From: Alicyclobacillus fructus
Lineage (GTDB): Bacteria; Bacillota; Bacilli; Alicyclobacillales; Alicyclobacillaceae
NCBI RefSeq assembly: GCF_017329605.1
Contig: NZ_JAFMTY010000024.1
Location: forward strand, 1 to 51,829
Direction: 5' to 3'
DNA length: 51,829 nucleotides
Under the pieces are notes generated by a model. It had not been told where the DNA came from and ran no database searches. It saw nothing but the letters and a program-made list of their open reading frames with translations. Made by a program: the position numbers and the translations under genes. Positions 15,694-23,840 of this stretch are shown one piece after another; the first letter of the stretch is position 1, and each line of letters begins with the position of its first letter.

Positions 15694-17296
15694 AGTCGAG
15701 CCCGTGCAGGAAATAGTACGCGTCGATGGAGCCAAAGCCCGTCGGGTGATCCCATCCAACCCCCGCGCTGTAAGCCCCATTCGATCCCGCCGTGATATCG
15801 TGGAAGGCGTACGGCGCATAGGACGTATTCCGCGCCATCGCGTAGATGCCCACATCCGCCAGTCCAACCGGCGCCTTGCCCTCGAGCGCGCGCGCCTGAT
15901 CGATGAGCGCAAACGTGGCCGCCATCATCGGCGCGACGAAGCTCGTGCCGCCCGCGACCTCCCACTGGCCCTGATAGAGAAAGTCATAGCCCGTGGCCGG
16001 ATCGGCGTTCAGGGCGATGTCGCACGTCTGCCGATAGCCGGTCTGCGGCACACCCGGGCCGTACTGCCACCACGGCTCGCCGTACACCGAGCTCACGCCC
16101 CCGCCCGTGTCCGCCCAGGCCGTCTCCTTGAGGCGCGTGCCGTCTGCGCCCATGACGAGCCTCGTCCCGCCGCACGCGGTCACGCACGGATCGGACGAAG
16201 GATAGTCGACCGCCGTCCCGCTCGTCCCATCGGACGATCCGCTGTCCCCCGCCGCCGCGAACACGCTCTGTCCCTGCGCCGCCATCTGCATGAAGATCTG
16301 GTGCTCGGCCTGCATGGTGGACGAATCCGTCTCCGACTCGGGCGCGCCCCAACTGGTGGTGACGACGTGCGCGCCGTCATCCGCGGCCACCTGGGCGAAC
16401 GCGTCGATGAACGACTGCGCGTCCGGCTCGGCCGCCTCGTACACGGCGAGGGACGCGGTCGGCGCGATGGCGTGCGCCCATTCGCAGTCGAGGGTGGTCT
16501 CGTCGTCCGGCGCCGTGGACGATCCGTCGATCACGCGCTGGCGCAGCACGGGATCGGGCAGCCCGAAGGCGCGGTCGAACGCCGCGATGTCCGACATCTG
16601 CACGGAGCCGGAGGTCACGATGGCAATCACCTGCCCGCGGCCCATGTAGTGACTGTAGAGCGGCGTGTAGTCGTACGCGCGCTGGATCTGGGCGGGCGTG
16701 TAGCCTCCGCCCGCGGGCGCCGCGTGCGACACGACGAGATGGCGCTCCATCGCGCCGCTCGACAGGCCCACCACCGCCGACACGTGCGCGGCCAACGGCG
16801 CAGGCAGCGTCGCCGCCCCGTCCGGCCCGTACCACGCGGCCGTTCCCTTCTCATACGTCATCTCGCGCACGCCGAACGCCCGTTCCACGCCGCGCGCACG
16901 TCCGGTGATGGCGAGCACCATCGGATTGGCTGTCTGCGCGACGCTGAGCCCATAGGCGCGAAGGCCCTGGACCACCGCCTCGACGTCTGCCTTGGTCGGT
17001 GCAAACTCCCGGTCGAACGCGGCGGGCGTGAGAAACCGGCCTTCCTCCGGCGATCCCGGCGTGTACAGCGCTTCGATCAGGCGCTCGAGCGCTGCCTCGT
17101 GGCGCAGGCGCAAGGTGACCACCAAATGCATCGTCTGCGACGGCGACAGGCTCCCCTCCGCGCGAGCCCCCCGCATCTGCGGGTCGGGCAAAGCCACCAC
17201 GGCGCGATCCTGCAAAGGCGCCGCGAACACCGCCGGCGGCGCGGCCAACGCGGCCGAAGCGGCCGCCAAGGCGGACAGAAGTGTGAGCGCTCGCAT
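15692..17296 (-). CDS. Sedolisin (S53) acid serine-carboxyl protease, kumamolisin-like
   Basis: Secreted peptidase active at low pH and high temperature. Residues 1-26 are a Sec signal (ending FAA). Residues ~30-190 are the pro-domain, removed on maturation near AAPAGGGYTP. The catalytic residues are present: Glu266 and Asp270 in DETTLD, the oxyanion Asp351 in AGDSGSS, and Ser452 in GGTSFVAP. The C-terminal HDITAGSNG and GWDHPTGFGS form the calcium site (Asp500, Asp516). 534 aa is near the length of kumamolisin precursors from Alicyclobacillus and Bacillus. ATG at 17296 has GGGAGG upstream; a possible -10 TATACT lies at 17346-17351. Confidence 0.95.
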   Translation of the reverse strand: MRALTLLSALAAASAALAAPPAVFAAPLQDRAVVALPDPQMRGARAEGSLSPSQTMHLVVTLRLRHEAALERLIEALYTPGSPEEGRFLTPAAFDREFAPTKADVEAVVQGLRAYGLSVAQTANPMVLAITGRARGVERAFGVREMTYEKGTAAWYGPDGAATLPAPLAAHVSAVVGLSSGAMERHLVVSHAAPAGGGYTPAQIQRAYDYTPLYSHYMGRGQVIAIVTSGSVQMSDIAAFDRAFGLPDPVLRQRVIDGSSTAPDDETTLDCEWAHAIAPTASLAVYEAAEPDAQSFIDAFAQVAADDGAHVVTTSWGAPESETDSSTMQAEHQIFMQMAAQGQSVFAAAGDSGSSDGTSGTAVDYPSSDPCVTACGGTRLVMGADGTRLKETAWADTGGGVSSVYGEPWWQYGPGVPQTGYRQTCDIALNADPATGYDFLYQGQWEVAGGTSFVAPMMAATFALIDQARALEGKAPVGLADVGIYAMARNTSYAPYAFHDITAGSNGAYSAGVGWDHPTGFGSIDAYYFLHGLD

Positions 17297-17427
17297 GCGG
17301 AACCCTCCCTGTGTCTGTCGATTCTGTGCTTTCTAGTTAACCGACAGTATAGAGGGAGGTGAATTACATTTATAGTTAAACAATGAGGAAAAGGAATCTC
17401 ATTCTGGTTCGTCATCCGGCTCCCTGG

Positions 17428-18357
17428 TCAGCCTGGCGTCGTTGTCCATCCATCCGGCGGCAGCACGCCTTCGTACCGCACCAGCGCCGCGAAGTACCTG
17501 CGGGCGAAGTCGCGGAACGCCTCGGCGGCCCGCGTGAGATGATGCCTCCGCGACCAGGCCAACCCAATGACGCGCTGGCAGCGCGGCGCCTCAATTCGCA
17601 GGCGGCGCGTCTCGTGCGCCTCCCGTTCCCACCACGTCAAGGCCGGCACAAACGCCACACCCAGGCCTTGGCGGACGAGATCGGCGATCACGTCGGCCTC
17701 GTCGCCCGAAAAATGCACCTTCGGTTCGAAGCCGGCCGCCCGGCAGAACCCGTCGGTCAACTCGCGAAACTCATGCCCTTGATTCACGCAGATAAACGGC
17801 TCGTCCCTGAGTTCCGACAGCCTTACCGAGGTGCGCGCGGCGAGAGGATGGCCAGCCGGCACGATGAGATACACCTCCTCCACCACAAGCGGCTCCCAGG
17901 CGATCTCGTCTCCCGCCATCCGCGCCCCCGAGATGCAGAAGTCCGCTTCGCCGCGCACGATCTGCCGGGTCATCTCCTCCGCACTCCCGGAGTACTGGCG
18001 CACGCGAACACTCGGATGTTCGCGCAGAAACGCGCGCAAGAGCCCTGGCAACAGGCGCGTGGTCGACACTGTGAGAATGACGGTCTCGTCCTGCGCCTTG
18101 GCCATCTGCTCCAGTTCCCGCCTCGCTTCCTCCATTTCCGTCAACGCGCGATCCACCCGCGCCAGAAACGCCCGCCCATACGCGTTCAGCCGCAGATTTC
18201 TCCCCGTCCGATCAAACAGGGGCACACCGAGCTCGGCCTCGAGCCGCGCGATGGTCTTGCTCAGCGAAGGCTGCGCGATGCGAAGCTCCATGGCCGCGCG
18301 CGTCATGTGCTCCACGCGCGCCAGCGTGCGAAAGTAGGTCAATTGAAGAAGGTCCAT
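17428..18357 (-). CDS. LysR-family transcriptional regulator
   Basis: 309-aa LTTR. The winged HTH occupies residues 1-60 (LTYFRTLARVEHMTRAAMELRIAQ, then SLSKTIARLEAELG) and the ligand-binding domain follows. It resembles CynR/YwqM-like members acting on a neighbouring gene. ATG at 18357 follows GGGAGG; upstream codons to 18381 are not needed. It diverges from the 14-TM exporter at 18495 across a region holding a perfect 7-bp dyad (18380-18395). It probably controls that exporter in response to a small molecule. Confidence 0.92.
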   Translation of the reverse strand: MDLLQLTYFRTLARVEHMTRAAMELRIAQPSLSKTIARLEAELGVPLFDRTGRNLRLNAYGRAFLARVDRALTEMEEARRELEQMAKAQDETVILTVSTTRLLPGLLRAFLREHPSVRVRQYSGSAEEMTRQIVRGEADFCISGARMAGDEIAWEPLVVEEVYLIVPAGHPLAARTSVRLSELRDEPFICVNQGHEFRELTDGFCRAAGFEPKVHFSGDEADVIADLVRQGLGVAFVPALTWWEREAHETRRLRIEAPRCQRVIGLAWSRRHHLTRAAEAFRDFARRYFAALVRYEGVLPPDGWTTTPG

Positions 18358-18379
18358 CTCGGTGCCTCCCGCGGCAATC

Positions 18380-18395
18380 ATAGCTCTTGAGCTAT
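18380..18395. promoter_or_regulatory. Palindrome, probable LysR operator
   Basis: ATAGCTC-TT-GAGCTAT, a perfect 7-bp inverted repeat 23 bp upstream of the regulator's start and in the divergent promoter region. It fits the partial-dyad recognition sites of LTTRs. Confidence 0.6.
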
Positions 18396-18417
18396 CTATT
18401 CATATCTATCAATGCAT

Positions 18418-18446
18418 TTTACGGAATCAATGTGGCTCTCTACAAT
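18418..18446 (+). promoter_or_regulatory. Promoter of the DHA2-type exporter
   Basis: TTTACG (18418-18423), 17 bases, TACAAT (18441-18446). Transcription would start about 40 bp before the ATG. Confidence 0.6.
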
Positions 18447-18494
18447 GAAATGGCGTTCCGGAATTTCATCTCACGAAACCGCGAGGAGGTTGAC

Positions 18495-20117
18495 ATGGAA
18501 ACCGCAAAGACCGCCGGGCATCCAGGACTCCGGCTGATGATGATTCTCGTCTCCACGGCGCTCTCGTTTGGTCCCCAATACATTGCCAACGTATCTTCCA
18601 TCCTGGATCAGACCCTCATCCAGTCCGGACTGGCGGAGGGTATGCGCGCCTTCGCCCTGGCGGCGTCGCTTTCCAACCTCGCCTTCGCCGTCTGCGTGCC
18701 CATCGGGCTTGCGCTCACGCAGCGGTTCGGGCTGCGGCGCACCTATCCGTGGTTCGCGGCCATCTTTCTCGCGTCCTGCGCGATGTCTGCGGTCGCGATG
18801 AATCCGCTCGTCTTTACCGTCAGCCGCGTCCTCGAAGGCATGGCCGCGGGCGGACTGTTTCTCACCACGCTGCCCGTGAGCCTGATCTCGTTTCCGGCGC
18901 CGATTCGCGGCCGGTTCATCGCCTTCGCCATCGGCGGGCTGTTTGGCATGTCCGCCGTCGGCACCGTGGTCGGAGCCGTGGCCCTCCTGACGAATTCCTG
19001 GCGCCTCGTCTTTGTCGTCGCCGGGCTTTGCTCGGCCATCGGGGTGGCGCTCGGGCTTCGGTCCCTGCCGTCCGATCCGCCCGCCGCCCATGGGCGCTGG
19101 GACCATCCCGGCACGACGTTGCTCGCCCTGTTGGCCGCCTCGCTCGCGCCGCCGCTCGTCCAGATTCGGGTGGCGGGCCTCGGCGCGCCGAGCGTCTGGC
19201 CGTGGCTGGCTGCAGCAGCCGTCCTGTTCGCCATCTGGATCCTCTGGGAAGTTCGCTGCCGGGCGCCGCTGGTGCAGTACAGAGCCCTTCGCAGCCTGCG
19301 CCAGCTTTGCGGTGCGGCCATGGCCATCCTCAGCCATGTGGCTCTCATCCTCGTCCTCGTGATGGGCTACGAATGGCTACACGCCCTGTGCGGAATCATC
19401 CCGCGCCAATGGCTGGTTCCCGCGCTCGTCTTTGCGGGTTGCGTCACGGCCGTCGCCATGTTGGCCACCTGGTTGCATCCCATCGTCGGCCCCGGCGCAC
19501 TCGGGGCCATCGGGTCGCTCGGCGTGGTTCTCGTGGCCTGGGCGTGGCGGCGACAGGGCCAACACGCCTCCGCCGCGCTCGTGAGCTGCGAGATGGCCGT
19601 GGCCCTGAGTCTCATCGGGCTCGTGCTCATCATGGGCGCGCTCACCGCCGCGCTCGCGGGCGATGTGCACGAAGCGCGGTTGCGCTCGTGCTCGCTTCAC
19701 TTTCACCGCAACCTGGCGGGCGCCCTGGCCCCTTCTTTCGCGAGCTGGTGGATGGGGCGCAGCGCCGCCATCGCGTACGAGCACCTGCGCGATCACGTCA
19801 CCCTGTTTCAGCCCAGCGCGCTCGCCGCGTACCATCAACTGGTGGCGGCGCTGGCAGCGAAGACGGGGAATCTCACGCTGGCCGAGCGCCTGGCGGGCGC
19901 CGCACTTCTCGCGGAGGCCCAACGCATCTCGCTCACGGCGGCCCTGCACCACACCGCGGACGTCCTCCTGCTGGTGGGTTTCGGCATGTTCGCAGCGTCC
20001 GTCCTCATGGCGGCGACGGGTAAGGGCCGCCCGCTTTCCCAGCCGGCTGACCACGCCACGGCCCCCGCGGCCGCGCAAGGGATTCAAGCCAAACCCGGCA
20101 CGTTTGTGGTACCATGA
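18495..20117 (+). CDS. MFS transporter, DHA2 (EmrB-like) type, 540 aa
   Basis: Membrane exporter with about 14 hydrophobic helices, the usual number of the DHA2 drug:H+ antiporters. ALTQRFGLRR between helices 2 and 3 is the degenerate motif A. Two hydrophilic stretches, near residues 195-210 and 400-460, separate the halves. ATG at 18495 follows GAGGAGGT; the ORF track extends further upstream but without a site. The divergent LysR is its likely regulator. The last residues and next gene's leader are 40 bp apart. Substrate unknown. Confidence 0.85.
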   Translation: METAKTAGHPGLRLMMILVSTALSFGPQYIANVSSILDQTLIQSGLAEGMRAFALAASLSNLAFAVCVPIGLALTQRFGLRRTYPWFAAIFLASCAMSAVAMNPLVFTVSRVLEGMAAGGLFLTTLPVSLISFPAPIRGRFIAFAIGGLFGMSAVGTVVGAVALLTNSWRLVFVVAGLCSAIGVALGLRSLPSDPPAAHGRWDHPGTTLLALLAASLAPPLVQIRVAGLGAPSVWPWLAAAAVLFAIWILWEVRCRAPLVQYRALRSLRQLCGAAMAILSHVALILVLVMGYEWLHALCGIIPRQWLVPALVFAGCVTAVAMLATWLHPIVGPGALGAIGSLGVVLVAWAWRRQGQHASAALVSCEMAVALSLIGLVLIMGALTAALAGDVHEARLRSCSLHFHRNLAGALAPSFASWWMGRSAAIAYEHLRDHVTLFQPSALAAYHQLVAALAAKTGNLTLAERLAGAALLAEAQRISLTAALHHTADVLLLVGFGMFAASVLMAATGKGRPLSQPADHATAPAAAQGIQAKPGTFVVP

Positions 20118-20156
20118 CCTCGTCCCATGAAATCCCGAGAGACAAGGATGATGGCC

Positions 20157-21272
20157 ATGTCCCACACGAGCCTGGGTCAGAAACCGCCATTTCGCGCGGA
20201 TCACGTCGGAAGCCTGCTGCGCCCGGAATCCGTGAAGGAGGCGCGGCGCAGGTTTTTTGCGGGCGAGATCGACCGCGACGAGCTCACCGCGGTGGAGAAT
20301 GAGGCCATCCGCCGCGTGGTTGCGCAGCAAAAGGAGATTGGGCTTGCCGCGGTGACCGACGGCGAACTGCGCCGCTCCTGGTGGCACTTTGATTTCCTCG
20401 AGCACCTCGACGGCGTGATGGGCTACGAACCCGAGCAGGGCGGCATTCAGTTCCACAACGTGACCACCCGCCCGCGCGCCATCCGCGTCGTCGGAAAGCT
20501 CGGCTTCCCGCAGGATCACCCCATGCTCGCCCATTTCCGATTCCTGAAGGAGGCGGCGGGCGAGCACGTGGCGAAGATGACCATCCCCAGCCCGAGCATG
20601 TTGCACTTCCGCGGCGAGATCGCGGACGGGGTGTACGAAGACGAGGACGAGATGTTTCACGATCTCGCCATGGCCTATCAGGGCGCCATCCGCGCGTTTT
20701 ACGATGCGGGCTGCCGATATTTGCAACTCGACGACACGGCATGGGCGTACCTGTGCTCGGAGGAGCAAAAGCAGCAGATGATCGCCAAGGGGCGCGATCC
20801 CAAGCGGCTTGAGGCGAAGTACGCGGAGACCATCAACAAGGCGCTCGCGGCAAAGCCCGCTGACATGACCATCACCATGCACATCTGCCGCGGCAACTTC
20901 CGATCCACCTGGATCTCGTCCGGCGGCTACGAGCCCGTGGCAGAGACCCTGTTTCAGAAGCTCAACATCGACGGCTTCTTCCTCGAATACGATACGGAAC
21001 GGGCGGGCGGATTCGAGCCGCTTCGGTTTGTGAACCGCAGGTCGCTTTCCATTGTGCTCGGGCTCATCACCAGCAAGCACGGCGCCCTCGAGGACAAAGA
21101 CGAGGTCAAGCGGCGGATTCACGAGGCCACGCGCTACGTTCCGCTGGAACAACTGTGCCTGAGTCCGCAGTGCGGTTTTGCTTCCACGGAAGAGGGCAAT
21201 CTGCTGACGGAAGAGGAACAGTGGGCGAAGTTGCGGCACGTCGTCGAGATCGCGCACGAGGTCTGGGGCTGA
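20157..21272 (+). CDS. MetE C-terminal-like methyltransferase (YxjG/YxjH type)
   Basis: Cobalamin-independent methionine synthase C-terminal domain protein of 371 aa; MetE itself is ~760 aa. It shows the family start FRADHVGSLLRP and the zinc-thiolate residues His-Cys in MHICRGN and the Cys in LSPQCGFAS. B. subtilis YxjG/YxjH, which are under S-box control, are close relatives; no S-box is visible here. It probably transfers a methyl group to homocysteine or a thiol from an unknown donor. ATG at 20157 is 8 bases after AAGGA; ATG at 20148 and 20151 are alternatives. Confidence 0.85.
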   Translation: MSHTSLGQKPPFRADHVGSLLRPESVKEARRRFFAGEIDRDELTAVENEAIRRVVAQQKEIGLAAVTDGELRRSWWHFDFLEHLDGVMGYEPEQGGIQFHNVTTRPRAIRVVGKLGFPQDHPMLAHFRFLKEAAGEHVAKMTIPSPSMLHFRGEIADGVYEDEDEMFHDLAMAYQGAIRAFYDAGCRYLQLDDTAWAYLCSEEQKQQMIAKGRDPKRLEAKYAETINKALAAKPADMTITMHICRGNFRSTWISSGGYEPVAETLFQKLNIDGFFLEYDTERAGGFEPLRFVNRRSLSIVLGLITSKHGALEDKDEVKRRIHEATRYVPLEQLCLSPQCGFASTEEGNLLTEEEQWAKLRHVVEIAHEVWG

Positions 21273-21300
21273 CAGAGAAGAAAGGCAAAAGAGGGGTCAA

Positions 21301-21774
21301 ATGGTGTACGCGGTGCGCGTCGTCTACCGCTATGTGCGACGCTACTTCAAGTTTCTGCTCGTCGGCGTGATGAACGCGGCCGTCGATCTCGGCGTGTTAA
21401 ACGCGCTTCTGCTCGCGTTTCCGACGAGGTCTCCGCTTGTGCTGATGGCGTACAACACAATCGGCGTCATGGCGGCCATCTGCAACAGCTACTTGTGGAA
21501 CCGGTTCTGGACCTTCGGCGACATCGCGACGGGATCCCGCAGGGAGAAAATGAAGTTCGCGCTGCAGTCGCTCATCAACCTGGTGTTGAACGACGCGATT
21601 CTGGTGGGCGCGAACGACTACCTGGTCACGCATCGCGGACTCCCCTACATGCTGGGAAGCAACATCGCCAAGGGCGGCGCGATGTTCGTCTCGTCGTCCG
21701 TCTCGTACGTGTTCATGCGCATGTTCGTGTTCAAGCGGCGAAATGTGCTTCACCTGGAGACGCATCGCCGATAG
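21301..21774 (+). CDS. GtrA-like membrane protein
   Basis: 157-aa protein with four predicted helices. The GtrA family marks are FLLVGVMNAAVDLGVLN near the N-terminus and NSYLWNRFWTF between helices 2 and 3. GtrA proteins are thought to move polyprenyl-linked sugars across the membrane in cell-surface polysaccharide synthesis. RBS GAGGGGTC precedes ATG at 21301. No glycosyltransferase is adjacent, so its partner is elsewhere. It follows the methyltransferase by 28 bp and could be cotranscribed. Confidence 0.88.
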   Translation: MVYAVRVVYRYVRRYFKFLLVGVMNAAVDLGVLNALLLAFPTRSPLVLMAYNTIGVMAAICNSYLWNRFWTFGDIATGSRREKMKFALQSLINLVLNDAILVGANDYLVTHRGLPYMLGSNIAKGGAMFVSSSVSYVFMRMFVFKRRNVLHLETHRR

Positions 21775-21849
21775 GAAGCTTGCGCTAACGGGCCCAATGG
21801 ATTGGATTTGAAATCAACAATTACCTTCCCACATTTTCGTCTCCCATGC

Positions 21850-22015
21850 TATGATCAGTTTGTCACCCATGCGCGCGCATTCCTCAAATCAGGGTGGTGT
21901 CCACGGGGACTGCGCGCGCATTTGGTTTTTGAAATCCCCATTCATTCACCCAAGATGAGCCTCCGCGAGACCGAGGCGGGCGCGGGTTTTCATGGTATGA
22001 GTTCCTCTCGGTTTC
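21850..22015 (+). other. Intergenic region with paired palindromes and a possible small RNA
   Basis: Between the GtrA gene and the 22116 gene there is a -10-like TATGAT (21850-21855) without a good -35. ATGCGCGCGCAT (21869-21880) is a perfect 12-bp palindrome, and TGCGCGCGCA (21911-21920) is a second 10-bp one. A GCCTC/GAGGC hairpin (21959-21977) is followed shortly by GGGTTTT. No ORF with a ribosome binding site was seen. Confidence 0.3.
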
Positions 22016-22043
22016 CTTGAGATCAAATTTTGATTTTTGGGTA

Positions 22044-22072
22044 TTGACAGGCAAATCGCGCCAAGCTATGAT
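22044..22072 (+). promoter_or_regulatory. Strong promoter upstream of the 22116 gene
   Basis: TTGACA (22044-22049), 17 bases, TATGAT (22067-22072). Consensus -35 and near-consensus -10, about 45 bp before the GTG. Confidence 0.75.
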
Positions 22073-22115
22073 CCTCTCATATTTTATCTCTTTTTCCTCT
22101 ATGAGGGGTGATTTC

Positions 22116-22856
22116 GTGGTGACGGCGCGTTTTATGGCCCTCGCGACAGGCGCTACTGTGCTTCTGGCCGGTGCATTCCTCGCGATTTGGGAGGCGCCGC
22201 GCGTCTTCTCCAATCCAGCGCCCGTCCCCGTGCCATCCTCGGGGGACGTGGTCCAACAGTGGTGGCAAGAACAGCATTCGTCCGCTTCCACACTTGAAAA
22301 GGTCCTCTACACGTCCGAGTTGTACGTTGAGATGCCGCTTGTCAATCAGTATACGCGACAGCTCACGTTGCCCGACTTTTTGATGGTACAAGGCACGCCG
22401 TCGCAGAAGTATGCAGACGGAAGGATGACAGTCTTTTACGTCTCGTGGAAGTCATGGGGAGATGCCTGGATTCACGATTTCCATTATCACCCCACCATCT
22501 TCCGTTGCACCCTGTGGCGCCACAAAGCCACGGTCTCCATTTTGCCTGCGGCAACCGAACATATGACCGCCAGTCCAGCAGTTCTCGCAAACTTCCCGGG
22601 CGTCGTTCATAGGTTGACGCTGCAACAGGATGCGACGGGCGCCTGGAAGGTGGCGGACGACGATTATACCGACGAATTCAAGCAAGACGTTGGTTCCAAC
22701 GTCGATTGGAAGAAGCTCATCGAATCCCTGCCGGGCGATATCGCGCGCGAAAAGTCACAGGCCGTTACCCAACCGCCTCCACGTTCCGGCCTCCCGAACG
22801 TCACGGGCTCGCCCGGTGGACCGTCCAACGAGGCCACGAACGCGTCTTCGGGCTGA
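22116..22856 (+). CDS. Membrane-anchored or secreted protein of unknown function (246 aa)
   Basis: I do not recognise the family. Residues ~7-25 form one hydrophobic segment (ALATGATVLLAGAFLAIW), a signal anchor or uncleaved signal. A proline-rich stretch follows, then ~170 residues rich in Trp, Tyr and His (WKSWGDAWIHDFHYHPT), and a Pro/Ser/Gly-rich C-terminal tail. GTG at 22116 lies 3-5 bases after AGGGGTGAT; GTG at 22119 is equally possible. The consensus promoter at 22044 suggests strong expression. It is not linked to either neighbour. Confidence 0.65.
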   Translation: MVTARFMALATGATVLLAGAFLAIWEAPRVFSNPAPVPVPSSGDVVQQWWQEQHSSASTLEKVLYTSELYVEMPLVNQYTRQLTLPDFLMVQGTPSQKYADGRMTVFYVSWKSWGDAWIHDFHYHPTIFRCTLWRHKATVSILPAATEHMTASPAVLANFPGVVHRLTLQQDATGAWKVADDDYTDEFKQDVGSNVDWKKLIESLPGDIAREKSQAVTQPPPRSGLPNVTGSPGGPSNEATNASSG

Positions 22857-22877
22857 CTCGCGCCGCGATACGGCCAC

Positions 22878-23249
22878 TCAAGCGGCGCGAGGCATCCACG
22901 CGTTCACCACGGCGGCAATGGCGAGTCCCAAGAGGACGGACGACGCCACGTACGCGATGGCCAAGCCGCGATGCGTTCTCCACAGCCCCACGGTTTCCGT
23001 GGAGAAGCTCGAGAACGTGGTGAATCCGCCGCAAAAACCCGCGCCGAGAAAGATGAAAAGGTGCGGGTCTTCGTGCGCGAGGCGCGCCGTGAAGAGCGCC
23101 AGGCACAGCGTGCCCACCATATTGATGATCCACGTCCCCCACGGAAATGGCGTTTTGTTCACCTTGCCAATCCACTGGCCCACGAGATATCGCAGCACGG
23201 CCCCGATGGCCGATCCGCCCGTGGTCAACCAAAGCACGGCGTCGTTCAC
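22878..23249 (-). CDS. crcB: Fluoride ion channel subunit CrcB/Fluc (second copy)
   Basis: Small four-helix membrane protein (123 aa) that exports fluoride. It has the family motifs WIINMVGT with the conserved Asn, and GFCGGFTTFSSFSTE with the Phe residues and GGxTTFSTF-type break that binds the central sodium. The GTG start at 23249 overlaps the first crcB stop (GTGA), so translation is coupled. RBS GAGGAGGT. Firmicute Fluc channels are often encoded as two adjacent, non-identical genes that assemble as heterodimers. Both sit behind the fluoride riboswitch. Confidence 0.93.
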   Translation of the reverse strand: MNDAVLWLTTGGSAIGAVLRYLVGQWIGKVNKTPFPWGTWIINMVGTLCLALFTARLAHEDPHLFIFLGAGFCGGFTTFSSFSTETVGLWRTHRGLAIAYVASSVLLGLAIAAVVNAWMPRAA

Positions 23250-23662
23250 AGCGAGACCTCCTCTTCCGCTTCCCACTCCTCTTCGGGTGTCGCCTGTGCT
23301 GGCACCACCTTCGTTCCGAGCCATGCGCACAGAGGCCCGAGGACGGCGGTCAACACCACGTACAGCACGCCCTGCCACGGAGCGAGCCGCAGCGCCTCCC
23401 AAGCGCCGACGGCAAACGTGGAGAACGTCGTGTAGCCGCCCATGACACCCGGCCCCAGTCCTGCCACCAGCCAGTGCGGAAGCGCGTGCCTCACCGCCAG
23501 TTGCTGAATCAGGCCGAGCACAAAGGCGCCCGTCAAATTGATGGCAAAGATGCCGAGCGGGAACAGGTGCACCTGACCCACGGCGACGTCGACGAGATCG
23601 CGCAATCCTCCGCCCAGCGCGCCGCCGACCAGCACGGCGGCGATTTTCTTCCATTCATCCAA
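23246..23662 (-). CDS. crcB: Fluoride ion channel subunit CrcB/Fluc (first copy)
   Basis: 138-aa fluoride exporter subunit with four helices. Conserved features are FAINLTGAFVLG (Asn) and GVMGGYTTFSTFAVG. The acidic C-terminus (EEEWEAEEE) is extra compared with the second copy. The start is TTG at 23662, preceded by GGGGGAG; the ORF is open to 23734, but that start lies in the riboswitch region. It overlaps the second copy by 4 bp. It is the first gene of the riboswitch-controlled pair. Confidence 0.93.
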   Translation of the reverse strand: MDEWKKIAAVLVGGALGGGLRDLVDVAVGQVHLFPLGIFAINLTGAFVLGLIQQLAVRHALPHWLVAGLGPGVMGGYTTFSTFAVGAWEALRLAPWQGVLYVVLTAVLGPLCAWLGTKVVPAQATPEEEWEAEEEVSL

Positions 23663-23693
23663 AACCCTCTCCCCCTTCGCTTCCCAATGAAAA

Positions 23694-23787
23694 TGGCCCC
23701 TGCCACGCGCGAACGCAGCCCAGCATGCGTCCACACATCGCAGGAGCCATCAGCCCTGGCGGGCGGTTCCGGTGAGCTCCATCACCT
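23694..23787 (-). promoter_or_regulatory. Fluoride riboswitch (crcB motif)
   Basis: On the minus strand the aptamer reads GGTGATGGAGCTCACC, then AACCGCC, then GGCTGATGGCTCCTGC (23740-23786). That is the conserved crcB-motif core with its pseudoknot pairing. The expression platform follows: ATGGCTCCTGC can pair with GCAGGGGCCAT (23697-23707), which is followed by TTTTC, so fluoride binding should prevent termination and turn the channels on. The boundaries are approximate. Confidence 0.9.
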
Positions 23788-23803
23788 GACGGATTGTGCC
23801 CTC

Positions 23804-23832
23804 ATCGTAACGAATCGGCGCGCGGAAGACAA
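23804..23832 (-). promoter_or_regulatory. Promoter of the fluoride riboswitch-crcB unit
   Basis: On the minus strand: TTGTCT (23827-23832), 17 bases, TACGAT (23804-23809). Transcription would start just before the aptamer. Confidence 0.65.
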
Positions 23833-23840
23833 GCGCGCGC

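Noticed and set aside
18471-20117. Antisense ORFs (288 and 626 aa) over the DHA2-type exporter
   Set aside because: GC-rich frame shadows; hydrophobic helices and promoter are all on the plus strand.
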